This document shows positions 39,041 to 47,686 of a stretch of 62,748 bases of DNA, piece by piece. This DNA is from an uncultured Mailhella sp. Its GTDB lineage: Bacteria > Desulfobacterota > Desulfovibrionia > Desulfovibrionales > Desulfovibrionaceae. Below the pieces are notes generated by a model, which saw only the letters and a list, made by a program, of their open reading frames with translations, ran no database searches and was not told the DNA's origin. The translations under genes were made by a program, and so were the position numbers. The stretch's first letter is position 1; each line of letters opens with the position of its first letter. The DNA lies in contig NZ_CALUYL010000020.1 in the NCBI RefSeq assembly GCF_944324995.1, positions 1 through 62,748 on the forward strand, read 5' to 3'.

Positions 39041-39528
39041 CATTCACGGCATAATGCTGAAATATAAGAACAAAAAAGGAACGTCAGTATTCAGACAGGC
39101 GCAGACAGGACATTGTTCCGCCTCCGGGCGGCGCAAACAGGAGCCGAACGCAACAAATGCAGAAAATACCTAAGATAACAGACACTATCGGCTGTCGGCA
39201 TGCCTTGTCGAATGGTGCAATAATGTATTGCAACTATATTTTCGAGATGATTTTATATTGAAAAATTTTATGGGCTTACAAATCCGTGTCTGCGCAAGAC
39301 GGCCTCTTTCTGCTGATGAAAGCAGCGCAACGCGGCGCACGACAGAGCGCGCAGCAAAGGCCAGAGACGCGCCTGTGCGGAAGCACCCTTTTCAGACGCG
39401 CGGCATAACGTCCAACGCAGGCTGCCGGGCATCGACGCGTTTTCCGCGCGGATGCGGCAGACTGTGCGCGTGCGGCCTGCCCCTGGACGGCAAGGAGATT
39501 GCCCCGCGGATGCCGCAGAGGACCCGCC
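39041..39528. other. gene-free region upstream of the ATP-grasp operon
   Basis: AT-rich between 39041 and 39280, as expected for an enhancer/IHF-type region. No gene recognised. Contains the palindrome at 39216-39232. The rest up to 39528 is GC-rich and follows the pseudouridine synthase-CoaE stop. Confidence 0.5.
39216..39232. promoter_or_regulatory. palindrome, candidate activator (enhancer) site
   Basis: Perfect inverted repeat TGCAATA-ATG-TATTGCA. It lies about 215 bp upstream of the sigma-54 -24 element, within the usual range for an enhancer-binding protein site. Confidence 0.5.
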
Positions 39529-41196
39529 TCAGTCCCGCGCCTGCCCTTCTTCACCGCTCCACAGAGCGCGCCACCTTTCCTCAAGCGTGGCTTCTTCGCT
39601 CTTCTGCCTTGCGGTGAGCGCGTCAAGAAACGCGCCGACTTCCCGGTCGAGGTCATCCAGCGTGCCGTCGTTGCGGATCAGAAGATCGGCCGCCGCAATC
39701 TTGTCCTCCGGCTTCCACTGCCAGCTCTCCACGGCGGCGATTTTGGCGTCGCTCCAGCTCCGTGTTTCCCGAAGGCGCGCATGACGCACGTCCTCCGGGC
39801 AGACGATGACCGCAATGTCCGCGCCCGGGCACGTCCACCCCGTTTCAAACCAGAGCGGCACTTCCGCCACGGCCACGCCTTCCCCGCGCTCCTGCGCCTT
39901 CCGGAAAAACGTCTCCATGGAATCGCGCACCAGCGGATGAATCATGCGTTCAAGCTCGCGCCGCATGCCCGGCGTTTCCGCAAGCAGCCTGGTGAGCGCC
40001 GTGCGGTTCACCCGGCCCGATTCGTCGAAAAAGGCGTCGCCCCAGCGCTGACGCATGAGACGCCAGCCGTCCGCGCCGGGCAGATACTGCGCGGCCACGG
40101 CCTTGTCCGCGCTCCACACGGGAATGCGGCGCGCCTCCATGCGTTCGAGCACGGCCGACTTGCCGCAGCCCGGCATGCCCGTAAGAATGACCCGGCGCAT
40201 GCAGCGCTCCAGCGCCAGCATGGCGCGGGGAAAATCTTCCGGCGGCGGACACGTGAAGCTCATGGGCTCGCCGCTCACCGGATGCGCAAACTCCAGCTTC
40301 CAGGCGTGGAGAAGCTGCCGCGCAGCGGGCGAAGTCTTATCATTGGGGCCGTACACGGCGTCGCCCCACAGCGGAAAGCCCGCCCGTGCGAGATGCACGC
40401 GTATCTGATGCGTGCGCCCGGTGAACAGGCGCACGGCAAGCAGCGCAAAACGGCCGGAAGGCGACGCGTAGAGCGTGCTCCACCTGGTGAGCGCGCAGCG
40501 CCCGCCCTTCTCCTCGGGCACCACGGCCATGCGCGTTTTTATCGTGGGATGCCGTCCGATGGGCAGATCGCTGCTTCCTTCGGCCGGAGGCACCCCGCGC
40601 GTGACCGCAAGATAGGTCTTATGCACGCGGCGCTGCGCAAAATCTTCGATGAGGCGCAGTCTGGCCCGTTCCGAAAGCGCCACGATCACAAGGCCGGAGG
40701 TGTCCTTGTCCAGACGATGCACGATGCCGGGACGCGGCCCTTCCTGAAGCGCAAGCTGCGGAAAGCGCGCCAGCATCCGATGCACCAGCGTGCCCGAAGG
40801 ACAGCTCGGACACGGATGCATGGTCAGTCCGGCGGGCTTGTTGATCACGGCGATGTCCGCATCGCTGTACACGATGTCGAGCGGCCCTTCTTCCGGCGCC
40901 AGCGCGTCCGACGCGCCGGGCATGGAAAGCTCCACGATCTGGCCGGGGCGAACCCTGTAATCGGCGTCCGCGCAGGGCGCGCCGTCCACAAGGCAGTCGC
41001 CCTGCTCCACCAGCTTCTTCACCCGGCTGCGGGAAAGCTCCGCCGCAGCGCCGAGAAAAGCATCCAGACGCATCTTCTTCGAGCCCGCAGGAACCTCGAA
41101 ACGCCGCTTCCGTCCGCCGCACGGCGTCTGCAGGGCGTCGTCATCGGCTGATTCCAGCTCGCCGGAAAACTCTTCCGTCCGCATGTCCTCAGTCAT
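39529..41196 (-). CDS. fused RluD-type pseudouridine synthase and dephospho-CoA kinase
   Basis: About 555 residues in one frame. N-terminal half: S4 RNA-binding domain (about 42-90), then the pseudouridine synthase core with catalytic Asp in HRLDKDTSG (166 counted from a GTG at 41205) and GRTHQIRVHL. C-terminal half, from about residue 336, is CoaE: P-loop GMPGCGKSA, then the SADKAV and EVPLWFETGW motifs. The two halves would modify 23S rRNA and make the last step of CoA. The junction has no stop or frameshift. Start taken at ATG 41196; ATG 41184 is an alternative. It overlaps the thioesterase stop by 8 nt. Confidence 0.88.
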   Translation of the reverse strand: MTEDMRTEEFSGELESADDDALQTPCGGRKRRFEVPAGSKKMRLDAFLGAAAELSRSRVKKLVEQGDCLVDGAPCADADYRVRPGQIVELSMPGASDALAPEEGPLDIVYSDADIAVINKPAGLTMHPCPSCPSGTLVHRMLARFPQLALQEGPRPGIVHRLDKDTSGLVIVALSERARLRLIEDFAQRRVHKTYLAVTRGVPPAEGSSDLPIGRHPTIKTRMAVVPEEKGGRCALTRWSTLYASPSGRFALLAVRLFTGRTHQIRVHLARAGFPLWGDAVYGPNDKTSPAARQLLHAWKLEFAHPVSGEPMSFTCPPPEDFPRAMLALERCMRRVILTGMPGCGKSAVLERMEARRIPVWSADKAVAAQYLPGADGWRLMRQRWGDAFFDESGRVNRTALTRLLAETPGMRRELERMIHPLVRDSMETFFRKAQERGEGVAVAEVPLWFETGWTCPGADIAVIVCPEDVRHARLRETRSWSDAKIAAVESWQWKPEDKIAAADLLIRNDGTLDDLDREVGAFLDALTARQKSEEATLEERWRALWSGEEGQARD

Positions 41197-41596
41197 GGGC
41201 GTCACCGCAGTCCAGCTTCTTCAGCACATATCCGGTCATCACGGCCTTGGCGATGTTGCGCCCTTCGCCGTCGTACACCATGATGTCGTACACGGCGAGC
41301 GTGCGTCCCAGCCGGACGGGCGAAGCCTTCGCCCGGAGCGGACCGCAGGTTCCCGGCAGAAGATAGGAAATGGAACACTGCGCACTCACGCACAGAATGC
41401 CGGCGCCGCGGCATCCGGCCGCAAAGGCCATGTCGGCCAGCGTGAATATGGCCCCGCCGTGGGCGTTTCCCATCACGTTGAGATGACGGGAGTCCAGCGG
41501 CATGGAAACTTCGCCGTTTCCTTCCGCGTCAAAACCTTCCACCCGAATGCCCAGCAGCGCGGACAGCGTTCCTTCGGTGACGACATCACAGCCCAT
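41189..41596 (-). CDS. PaaI-like hotdog-fold thioesterase
   Basis: 135 residues. The hotdog signature is clear: MDSRHLNVMGNAHGGAIFTLADMAFAAG-like region with N-x-x-G-x-x-H-G-G and a downstream Asp. Such enzymes hydrolyse acyl-CoA, often aromatic. The ATG at 41596 has GAGGAG 7 nt upstream; the long upstream extension of the frame lacks family similarity. Confidence 0.87.
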   Translation of the reverse strand: MGCDVVTEGTLSALLGIRVEGFDAEGNGEVSMPLDSRHLNVMGNAHGGAIFTLADMAFAAGCRGAGILCVSAQCSISYLLPGTCGPLRAKASPVRLGRTLAVYDIMVYDGEGRNIAKAVMTGYVLKKLDCGDAHD

Positions 41597-41802
41597 CGTG
41601 CGACTCCTCATGCGTAAAAATCGTTTCAGGGCGCGAGAATACGCGCGGCGGCCCGGCCTGGCAAGCCGCGAATCCGCAGGGCTCCGCCGAAAAAAACGCA
41701 GGAAAAGCCCGCCCGCGCGCCTCCGACGCCCTTCTTTCACTGGACAGCGCCGTTCGGAGAGTTTATACATTCTGGATACATTTTCTTTTAAGGAGCAATC
41801 TC

Positions 41803-41913
41803 ATGGCCCATAAAAAGATCGAACGCGCCAAGGAACTTGATCGCCGTCGTCATCGTCGTGCCCAGCGCATCAAGGAACGCATCCACGAAGCCAAGGCCGC
41901 TGCCAAGAAGTAA
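41803..41913 (+). CDS. 36-residue highly basic small protein
   Basis: MAHKKIERAKELDRRRHRRA, then QRIKERIHEAKAAAKK: about half the residues are Lys or Arg, in one predicted helix. AAGGAG lies 9 nt upstream of the ATG, and codon use matches the neighbours, so it is likely real. Such proteins resemble ribosome- or nucleic-acid-associated peptides; function unknown. Confidence 0.72.
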   Translation: MAHKKIERAKELDRRRHRRAQRIKERIHEAKAAAKK

Positions 41914-42026
41914 TTCTGGTCTGCGGATTCCTGCGGCCTTCCGGTTGCAGAGCCAGTTTCCGGCGTGTCGGCTCTTTTCTGCAGACACGCCGTTCCTGTT
42001 TTTTCTCTCAACCCTTTTCTTTTCCC

Positions 42027-42344
42027 ATGCCTATTTACGAATACGCCTGCCCTCACTGTCAGAAAACCTTTGAAGAGTGGCTCCGTTCCGGCGACGACGC
42101 CGAAACCCAGCCCTGCCCCGACTGCGGAGCGTCCTGCCATCGGGTGATTTCCAATACCTCCTTCATCCTCAAGGGCGGCGGCTGGTTCGCCTCCTCCTAC
42201 GGGCACGGGACCAGCAACCTTTTCGACAAAAGCAAGGGCGTGCCCTCCGTTTCCGACAGCAAGCCGGAAGAAAAAAGCGCCGCTCCCAAAACCGAAAGCC
42301 CGGCGCCCGCCAAGAGCGCGGAATCGCCCGCCGGAACGAAATAG
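42027..42344 (+). CDS. FmdB-family zinc ribbon protein
   Basis: 105 residues, MPIYEYACPHCQKTFEEWL and PCPDCG: the two Cys pairs of the FmdB zinc ribbon, followed by SFILKGGGW and a Ser/Ala/Lys-rich disordered tail. The role in most bacteria is a putative regulator, not proven. It ends 8 nt before purB, so they are probably cotranscribed. Confidence 0.9.
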   Translation: MPIYEYACPHCQKTFEEWLRSGDDAETQPCPDCGASCHRVISNTSFILKGGGWFASSYGHGTSNLFDKSKGVPSVSDSKPEEKSAAPKTESPAPAKSAESPAGTK

Positions 42345-42352
42345 AGGTCGCC

Positions 42353-43651
42353 ATGATCGAACGTTACTCCCGGCCCGAGATGGCCGGACTCTGGACCCTG
42401 GAAAACCGCTATCGCTACTGGTTCAAGGTGGAACAGGCCGTGTGCCAGGCTTGGAACGAGCAGGGAGTCATTCCCGACGAAGACCTGAAGAACATCATGC
42501 AGGACGTGGACTTCGACGTGGACAAGATTCTTGAAATCGAGTCCGTGACCCGCCACGACATCATCGCCTTCCTCACCTATCTCGAACAGAAGATCGGCCC
42601 CTCCGCGCGCTTCATCCATCTGGGCTGCACCTCTTCCGACATCGTGGACACCGCCATGGCCCTCCAGATGGTGGAAGCCGGCAAGATCATCATGGACGGC
42701 TTCGACCTCGTGCTCGACACGCTGCGCGCCTTCATCCGCAAGCATCAGGGCCTCATCTGCATGGGCCGCTCCCACGGCGTTCACGGCGAACCCGTGACCT
42801 ACGGCTTCAAGTTCGCCGGATTCTACGCCGAATTCATGCGCGACAAGAAGCGCTTTGCCGACGCCATTGAAGACATCCGCACCGGCAAGCTCTCCGGCGC
42901 CATGGGCACCTACACCGTCATCACGCCCGCCGTGGAAGCCCGCGCCTGCGAAATTCTCGGCCTCAAGGCCGACATCATCTCCACCCAGATCGTCCAGCGC
43001 GACCGCTACGCCCACTACTTCACCGCGCTCGCCATCGCCGCGGGCACCGTGGAGCGCATCTGCGTGGAACTGCGCCACCTCCAGCGCACCGAAGTGCATG
43101 AAGTGGAAGAAGGCTTCGCCAAGGGCCAGAAGGGCTCCTCCGCCATGCCCCACAAGCGCAATCCCATTTCCGCGGAAAACATGTGCGGTCTGGCCCGCGT
43201 CATCCGGTCCAACTCTCTCGCCGCCATGGAAAATCAGGCCCTGTGGCACGAGCGCGACATCAGCCACTCCTCGGTGGAGCGCATCATCACTCCCGACTCC
43301 ACCATTCTCATGGACTACGTTCTGCACCGCCTCAACCGCCTGCTCGAAGGCCTGCGCATTCTGCCCGAAAACGTGGAACGCAATCTCTGGGGCAGCTACG
43401 GCCTGTTCTTCTCCCAGCGCGTGCTCACCGCGCTCATCGAAAAGAACATGCCCCGTCAGCAGGCCTACGTGGTCGTGCAGAAGCGCGCCATGGAAAGCTG
43501 GGAAACCCACAAGTCCTTCCCCGATCTCATCCGTTCGGACGCGGAAATTCAGGCGCATCTCTCGCCCGAGGAACTCGACGCCATCTTCAACATCAATCAC
43601 TACACCCGCTACGAGGCCGAAATCATCGACCGCGTGCTCGCGGAAAAGTAG
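42353..43651 (+). CDS. purB: adenylosuccinate lyase
   Basis: 432 residues. The fumarase/ASL signature GSSAMPHKRNPISAEN (G261 onward, catalytic Ser263) and TSSDIVDTA are present. It acts twice in purine synthesis, releasing fumarate from SAICAR and from adenylosuccinate. guaB and guaA, the GMP branch, lie at 55.4-58.5 kb. Confidence 0.98.
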   Translation: MIERYSRPEMAGLWTLENRYRYWFKVEQAVCQAWNEQGVIPDEDLKNIMQDVDFDVDKILEIESVTRHDIIAFLTYLEQKIGPSARFIHLGCTSSDIVDTAMALQMVEAGKIIMDGFDLVLDTLRAFIRKHQGLICMGRSHGVHGEPVTYGFKFAGFYAEFMRDKKRFADAIEDIRTGKLSGAMGTYTVITPAVEARACEILGLKADIISTQIVQRDRYAHYFTALAIAAGTVERICVELRHLQRTEVHEVEEGFAKGQKGSSAMPHKRNPISAENMCGLARVIRSNSLAAMENQALWHERDISHSSVERIITPDSTILMDYVLHRLNRLLEGLRILPENVERNLWGSYGLFFSQRVLTALIEKNMPRQQAYVVVQKRAMESWETHKSFPDLIRSDAEIQAHLSPEELDAIFNINHYTRYEAEIIDRVLAEK

Positions 43652-43672
43652 TCCGATCTTGGCATCATGAAA

Positions 43673-43713
43673 GAGCGCCGCTTCCGGTTCGCCGGAGGCG
43701 GCGCTTCTTTTTT
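43673..43713 (+). terminator. terminator of fmdB-purB
   Basis: AGCGCCGC-TTCCGG, loop TTCG, CCGGA-GGCGGCGCT, then a T-rich tail (TCTTTTTTT). Confidence 0.88.
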
Positions 43714-43803
43714 TGCGCATTGTGTTCCCGAACTTTTTCCCTTAAAACGGAAAGGCGATCGACGCCGCATCCTCCGGCCACGTTACAACCAAGGAGACTC
43801 CCG

Positions 43804-44916
43804 TTGTTCCGCCTCCTTTCCCTTCTCATGCTCTGTCTCATGCTGCCCCTTCAGGCCGCGGCCGACTGGACGGCCCGCCTGCCCTCCCGCACTCCGGAAT
43901 ATTTTCTTGCCGCCGACAAATCGCGCAAGCTGCTCTTTCAGGTCGAAGAAACCGTGGACGGCAAGCCCGCCATCACGCGGCAGTTCGACTGCATCCACGG
44001 CAGACTCGAAGGCGACAAGCAGCGGGAAGGCGATCTGCGCACGCCCGAAGGCGTGTACTTCATCACGCACAAGATCACGCAGAAGCTCGACTTCATGGAA
44101 TACGGGCCGCACGCCTTCAATCTGAACTATCCCAATCCCGCCGACCGCCTGCGCGGAAAAACCGGCGGCGGCATCTGGCTGCACAGCAAGGGCCAGCCCA
44201 TTCAGGGCCTGACCACGCGCGGATGCATGGCCATCGATCAGCATGAAATCACGGATCTGCTTGCCGTGCTCGTTCCGGGCACGCCCGTGGTCATTGCGGA
44301 ACATCTCGAAGGCGAACCCTTCGTGCGGAACAGGGCGCTGGCCTCCCTGCCCTCGCCGGAAACGGGAGCCTCGCCGCTGCTGCCCCGCGCCGAAGACAAC
44401 ATGCCTCCGCAAACGCCTCCCGCGCAGGACAAGGCCCTGCCCGGCATCCCCGCCCCGCTGACGGAACACACGGAAACCGCCGAGGCTCCGGCGTTGCCGA
44501 CGGCAGGCGCGCCGGGCTCTTCCCTGACCGCGTCCGCTCCGCAGGCTGCGCCGCAAATCGCGCCTTCCGGCGACGATGAAAAGGTGCTGCGCCAGACCCT
44601 GCGCTGGATGGACGACAGGCTCCAGAAGTCTGAAAACATTTTCAGCATGTACGACAGGGAAAACTACCCGCGCGCCAGCCGGGAAAAATTTTCCGCGCTG
44701 CGCAAGCGCCTGCGTTCCGACTTCCGCAGGCAGCACGACCTCTTCCTCGACCGCGACGGCATCCGGCTGCTGGCCGGGCCCGGCTACTGGGTGTCGTGCT
44801 TCATCAAGAGCTACGAGCGCAAAGGGCAGTACCATCACGGTCTTCAGGCGCTCTACTGGATGCCCGACGATCTCGGCGAATATCACATCATCGGCGAAGT
44901 GTGGATAAACAACTAG
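43804..44916 (+). CDS. exported L,D-transpeptidase (YkuD domain) with C-terminal extra domain
   Basis: 370 residues. Signal peptide MFRLLSLLMLCLMLPLQAAA, then a YkuD domain (about 34-160) with the active-site His127 and Cys141 in H-x13-C (HSKGQ ... RGCMAI). It links or trims peptidoglycan stems in the periplasm. A Pro/Ala-rich linker (about 175-255) leads to a C-terminal domain of about 110 residues (LRWMDDRLQKSENIF to EVWINN) resembling NTF2/SnoaL-like tails of some L,D-transpeptidases. The start codon is TTG with AAGGAG 7 nt upstream. Confidence 0.87.
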   Translation: MFRLLSLLMLCLMLPLQAAADWTARLPSRTPEYFLAADKSRKLLFQVEETVDGKPAITRQFDCIHGRLEGDKQREGDLRTPEGVYFITHKITQKLDFMEYGPHAFNLNYPNPADRLRGKTGGGIWLHSKGQPIQGLTTRGCMAIDQHEITDLLAVLVPGTPVVIAEHLEGEPFVRNRALASLPSPETGASPLLPRAEDNMPPQTPPAQDKALPGIPAPLTEHTETAEAPALPTAGAPGSSLTASAPQAAPQIAPSGDDEKVLRQTLRWMDDRLQKSENIFSMYDRENYPRASREKFSALRKRLRSDFRRQHDLFLDRDGIRLLAGPGYWVSCFIKSYERKGQYHHGLQALYWMPDDLGEYHIIGEVWINN

Positions 44917-45675
44917 GCTTCGGCGCGTCTCACGGCGACTGTGCGGCAGCTCCGGATCCGGCCAGGCGCATTGCGGCGCGCTCTTTGCAGGCGTGCGCGG
45001 AAAGGCCCCCTTTCTGTTCAGCCGGATGTGAAGCTGAACAGCTCTTCACAGGCGTACATGGAAAGCGGCGCTCTTCCGCGGCCTTTGCATCCATGTTTTC
45101 ATGAGAATGAAGCGCCTCTCCTGAGCGAGAAAAGCGCCTTCCGCAGGGCGTGCTGAAACAATTTCGGGCCGCACATCCTGTACGCGCGCCCGGAGCGTCG
45201 CCCGCCCGGCCATCATCGCAAGCCCCTGCGCATGACAGCACTCGGCGCTTCGCCCTCGGAGCGTCGCATTGCCCAACACATTGAAGCGTTCAGCGCATCA
45301 CGGACTGCCCATCATACTACGCCGACGCCTCACCCCGACTCGGCGCAGTGACTGCCCATCGCAAGCCCCGGCGCGTCAGCACCGCTCCCGGAGCATCAAA
45401 AAATCAGAATCGACGAATGGTAATTGCGCTGAAGCGACCCGGCAGCGTGAACGCCTTTGCTCGCTCCGCAAGAAAGCGCCGCTCGTGCAGAAAACGCCAG
45501 GGGAAAAAAGCGAAGCCGAACACTCCTCATGCGCAAAAGCGAGGAAGAAGGCCCCTGAGCGCACTTACCCCGGAAAAAGCGTGCGGCAGTGTTTCAGAAA
45601 CGCCGGGCGCGCCTCTCTTCCTGCACTGCCCGCGGCAGTGACGGCAAAAAGCGCCATGCGCCCGTCTCAGGGGTA
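44917..45675. other. gene-free 760-bp region with imperfect short repeats
   Basis: No recognisable gene on either strand. An 18-bp sequence (CATCGCAAGCCCC, T or G, GCGC) occurs at 45214-45231 and 45357-45374 with one mismatch; CGGAGCGTCGC occurs at 45191 and 45257. The composition is GC-rich throughout. It resembles the 9.9-11.0 kb gap. Confidence 0.5.
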
Positions 45676-46344
45676 TCAGTGAACCTCGTGCCCTTCATGC
45701 ACCAGAAGGGAAAGACGCTCCCCCACTTCCTCGTAATGCCGACGCAGCACCATTTCGATGTTTCTGCCGTCGCCTGCGGCCACGGTGTCGGCAATGAGCA
45801 TGTGCCGGTCGTAAAACTCCTTGGGCGTGAACAGCGTGCGCCAATAGGTGTAGTAGAGAAACTTCGCCAGCGAAGAGCAGGACGTGCGGGCAATGTCGAT
45901 GAGTCTTTCGTTGGTGCAGGCGGAAAGCAGCGTCATGTGGAAGGCTTCGTCTATTTCCGCGAGCGTATCCAGATGCGCGGCGTAATTCACCTGATCGTTG
46001 AGACGATGCACCACGTCGGCAAAGGCGTCGCGCTCCTTGCCCGTCCAGGTCGGCAGCGACTGCGCCACGGCCGCGCCTTCAAGAATGCCTGCCACGACGT
46101 AACTGTCGTAAATTTCCTTGGCGCTCATGGAACGAACGTATTTTCCCTTTTGCGGTTCGGAGCAGATGAGGCCCTGATGCGCCAGTATGAGCAGGGCTTC
46201 GCGGATGGGAGCGCGGCTGATGTTGAGCTTTTCCGATATCTGAGCTTCCCTCACGGGCTGGCCGGGCTGAAGCGCTCCGGAACGGATAAGACCGCGTATA
46301 TATTCGGCTGCCTTGATGCTGTATGTTTCTTTTTTAAACTGCAT
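45676..46344 (-). CDS. GntR-family (FCD-type) transcriptional regulator
   Basis: 222 residues. N-terminal winged helix: EAQISEKLNISRAPIREALLILAHQGLI. C-terminal all-helical FCD-type ligand domain with Asp/His metal ligands (YDSYVVAGILEGAA, EIDEAFHMTLL, YDRHMLIAD). Likely senses an organic acid or amino acid and controls the adjacent cysteate/cysteine module. ATG at 46344 lacks a strong SD; an upstream GTG start is possible. Separated from the lyase gene by a terminator. Confidence 0.88.
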   Translation of the reverse strand: MQFKKETYSIKAAEYIRGLIRSGALQPGQPVREAQISEKLNISRAPIREALLILAHQGLICSEPQKGKYVRSMSAKEIYDSYVVAGILEGAAVAQSLPTWTGKERDAFADVVHRLNDQVNYAAHLDTLAEIDEAFHMTLLSACTNERLIDIARTSCSSLAKFLYYTYWRTLFTPKEFYDRHMLIADTVAAGDGRNIEMVLRRHYEEVGERLSLLVHEGHEVH

Positions 46345-46530
46345 AGCTGACGGAACGACCACGAATAAAAGGCATTCTTTCCGGAAAAGGATGCGTCGAA
46401 GGTAAACAGCTTTCGCCCGGAACGATTTAAATACAACCGCCGCGACTATGAAACATCGCGGAAAGATTCCATCTTTTCTGTACCGACGTTATAAAGCAAA
46501 CGCAGCCTGCAACGCTGAAACCGACAAGAG

Positions 46531-46552
46531 AAAATCTTCAATTCAAGATTTT
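46531..46552. promoter_or_regulatory. inverted repeat between the lyase gene and the GntR gene
   Basis: Perfect 8-bp arms AAAATCTT and AAGATTTT with a 6-bp centre. It could be a regulator site in the AT-rich upstream region of the GntR gene. Role unproven. Confidence 0.4.
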
Positions 46553-46598
46553 GTCAGATTTTTTTGCATTTGAAAAGCATATCAGTCCAAAGTCAAAA

Positions 46599-46636
46599 GA
46601 AAAAACGCCCCCGGCATCGGGAAGACGCCGGGGGCG
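46599..46636 (-). terminator. terminator of the sulfonate/cysteine module
   Basis: On the minus strand CGCCCCCGGC, 11-nt loop, GCCGGGGGCG, then six T. It closes the ridA-symporter-racemase-lyase unit. Confidence 0.9.
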
Positions 46637-46674
46637 GAGAGAGAGGTTGTTTCAGCAGGAGGTCCTGCTACCTG

Positions 46675-47673
46675 CTAGCGGAAGGTGGGCAGGTAGGCGT
46701 ACAGGGCCGGAGAACCGCCGGTGTGCAGGAAGAGCACGTTGGCGCCCTTGGGGAAGTAATCCTTGCGGATGAGGTCGATCATGCCGGACATGGCCTTGCC
46801 GCTGTACACGGGGTCGAGCAGGATGGCTTCGGTCTGGGCGAGCATCTTCACGGCTTCCACCATGCCGTCGTTCGGGATGGAGTAGCCGGGCTGATAGTAG
46901 TCGCCGAAGCAGACAACCTTTTCTTTGGGAAGCTGCACGCCGGCGCCGATGTAATCCAGGGTTTCCTGGGCCAGCTTGTGCACGATGCCCTGCTGCACGT
47001 CGCCGGGACGGCTCACGTCGATGCCGGACATGGGGATGTCCATGTTGTTGCCGTAGAAGCCGGCGATCATGCCGGCGTGGGTGCCGGCGCTGCCGCTGGG
47101 CACCACGACGTGGTCGAAGTTGAGGCCCATTTCAAACATCTGCTGCATGATTTCCTGAGCGCAGGAAACGTAGCCCAGAGCGCCGATGTGGTTGGAAGCG
47201 CCGCCGGGGATGATGTAGGGCTTCTTGCCCTGAGCGCGCAGCTTTTCAGCCACCTTTTCCATTTCTTCCATCATGGGGGAGCCGCCGGGCACCACGGTGA
47301 TGCTCTTCACGCCCAAGAGATGATACAGGAAGTTGTTGCCGGAAGCTTCGGGATTGTAGCTGCCCTTCACGCGTTCTTCGAGCACCAGATGGCAGTCGAG
47401 GCCTTCATGCACGGCCCAGGCGAGGGTCAGACGGCAGTGGTTGGACTGCACGGCGCCGCAGGTGATGACGGTGTCCGCACCCTTGGACAGAGCGTCGGCG
47501 ATGGCGAAGTCCAGCTTACGGGTCTTGTTGCCGCCGGCGCAGCCGGGGAGCAGGTCGTCGCGCTTGATGTACACGTTGACCTTATTGCCCAGAGCCTTGG
47601 AGAAATTGGGCAGATATTCGATGGGGGTAGGTTCCTTGACATAACCACGACGGGGGAACTTGGCGAGATTCAT
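46675..47673 (-). CDS. cuyA: PLP lyase of the L-cysteate sulfo-lyase / D-cysteine desulfhydrase family
   Basis: 332 residues of the ACC-deaminase-like fold-II family. PLP lysine K50 lies in G-G-N-K-T-R-K-L, followed by CGAVQSNHCRLTL (S77-N78-H79) and the phosphate loop VVPSGSAGTHAG. L-cysteate sulfo-lyase gives pyruvate, ammonia and sulfite; D-cysteine desulfhydrase gives pyruvate, ammonia and sulfide. The features GGNKTRKL, CGAVQSNHCR and E-A-S-G-N-N match my memory of CuyA better than E. coli DcyD (GGNKLRKL, AGAIQSNHVR). The acidic-amino-acid symporter and RidA neighbours fit CuyA. Confidence 0.83.
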   Translation of the reverse strand: MNLAKFPRRGYVKEPTPIEYLPNFSKALGNKVNVYIKRDDLLPGCAGGNKTRKLDFAIADALSKGADTVITCGAVQSNHCRLTLAWAVHEGLDCHLVLEERVKGSYNPEASGNNFLYHLLGVKSITVVPGGSPMMEEMEKVAEKLRAQGKKPYIIPGGASNHIGALGYVSCAQEIMQQMFEMGLNFDHVVVPSGSAGTHAGMIAGFYGNNMDIPMSGIDVSRPGDVQQGIVHKLAQETLDYIGAGVQLPKEKVVCFGDYYQPGYSIPNDGMVEAVKMLAQTEAILLDPVYSGKAMSGMIDLIRKDYFPKGANVLFLHTGGSPALYAYLPTFR

Positions 47674-47686
47674 GATGCTTCCTTCT

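Noticed and set aside
38949-39047. Longer N terminus for the ATP-grasp protein
   Set aside because: It would be encoded across the terminator hairpin and sigma-54 promoter, and the ATG at 38948 has AGGAG in place.
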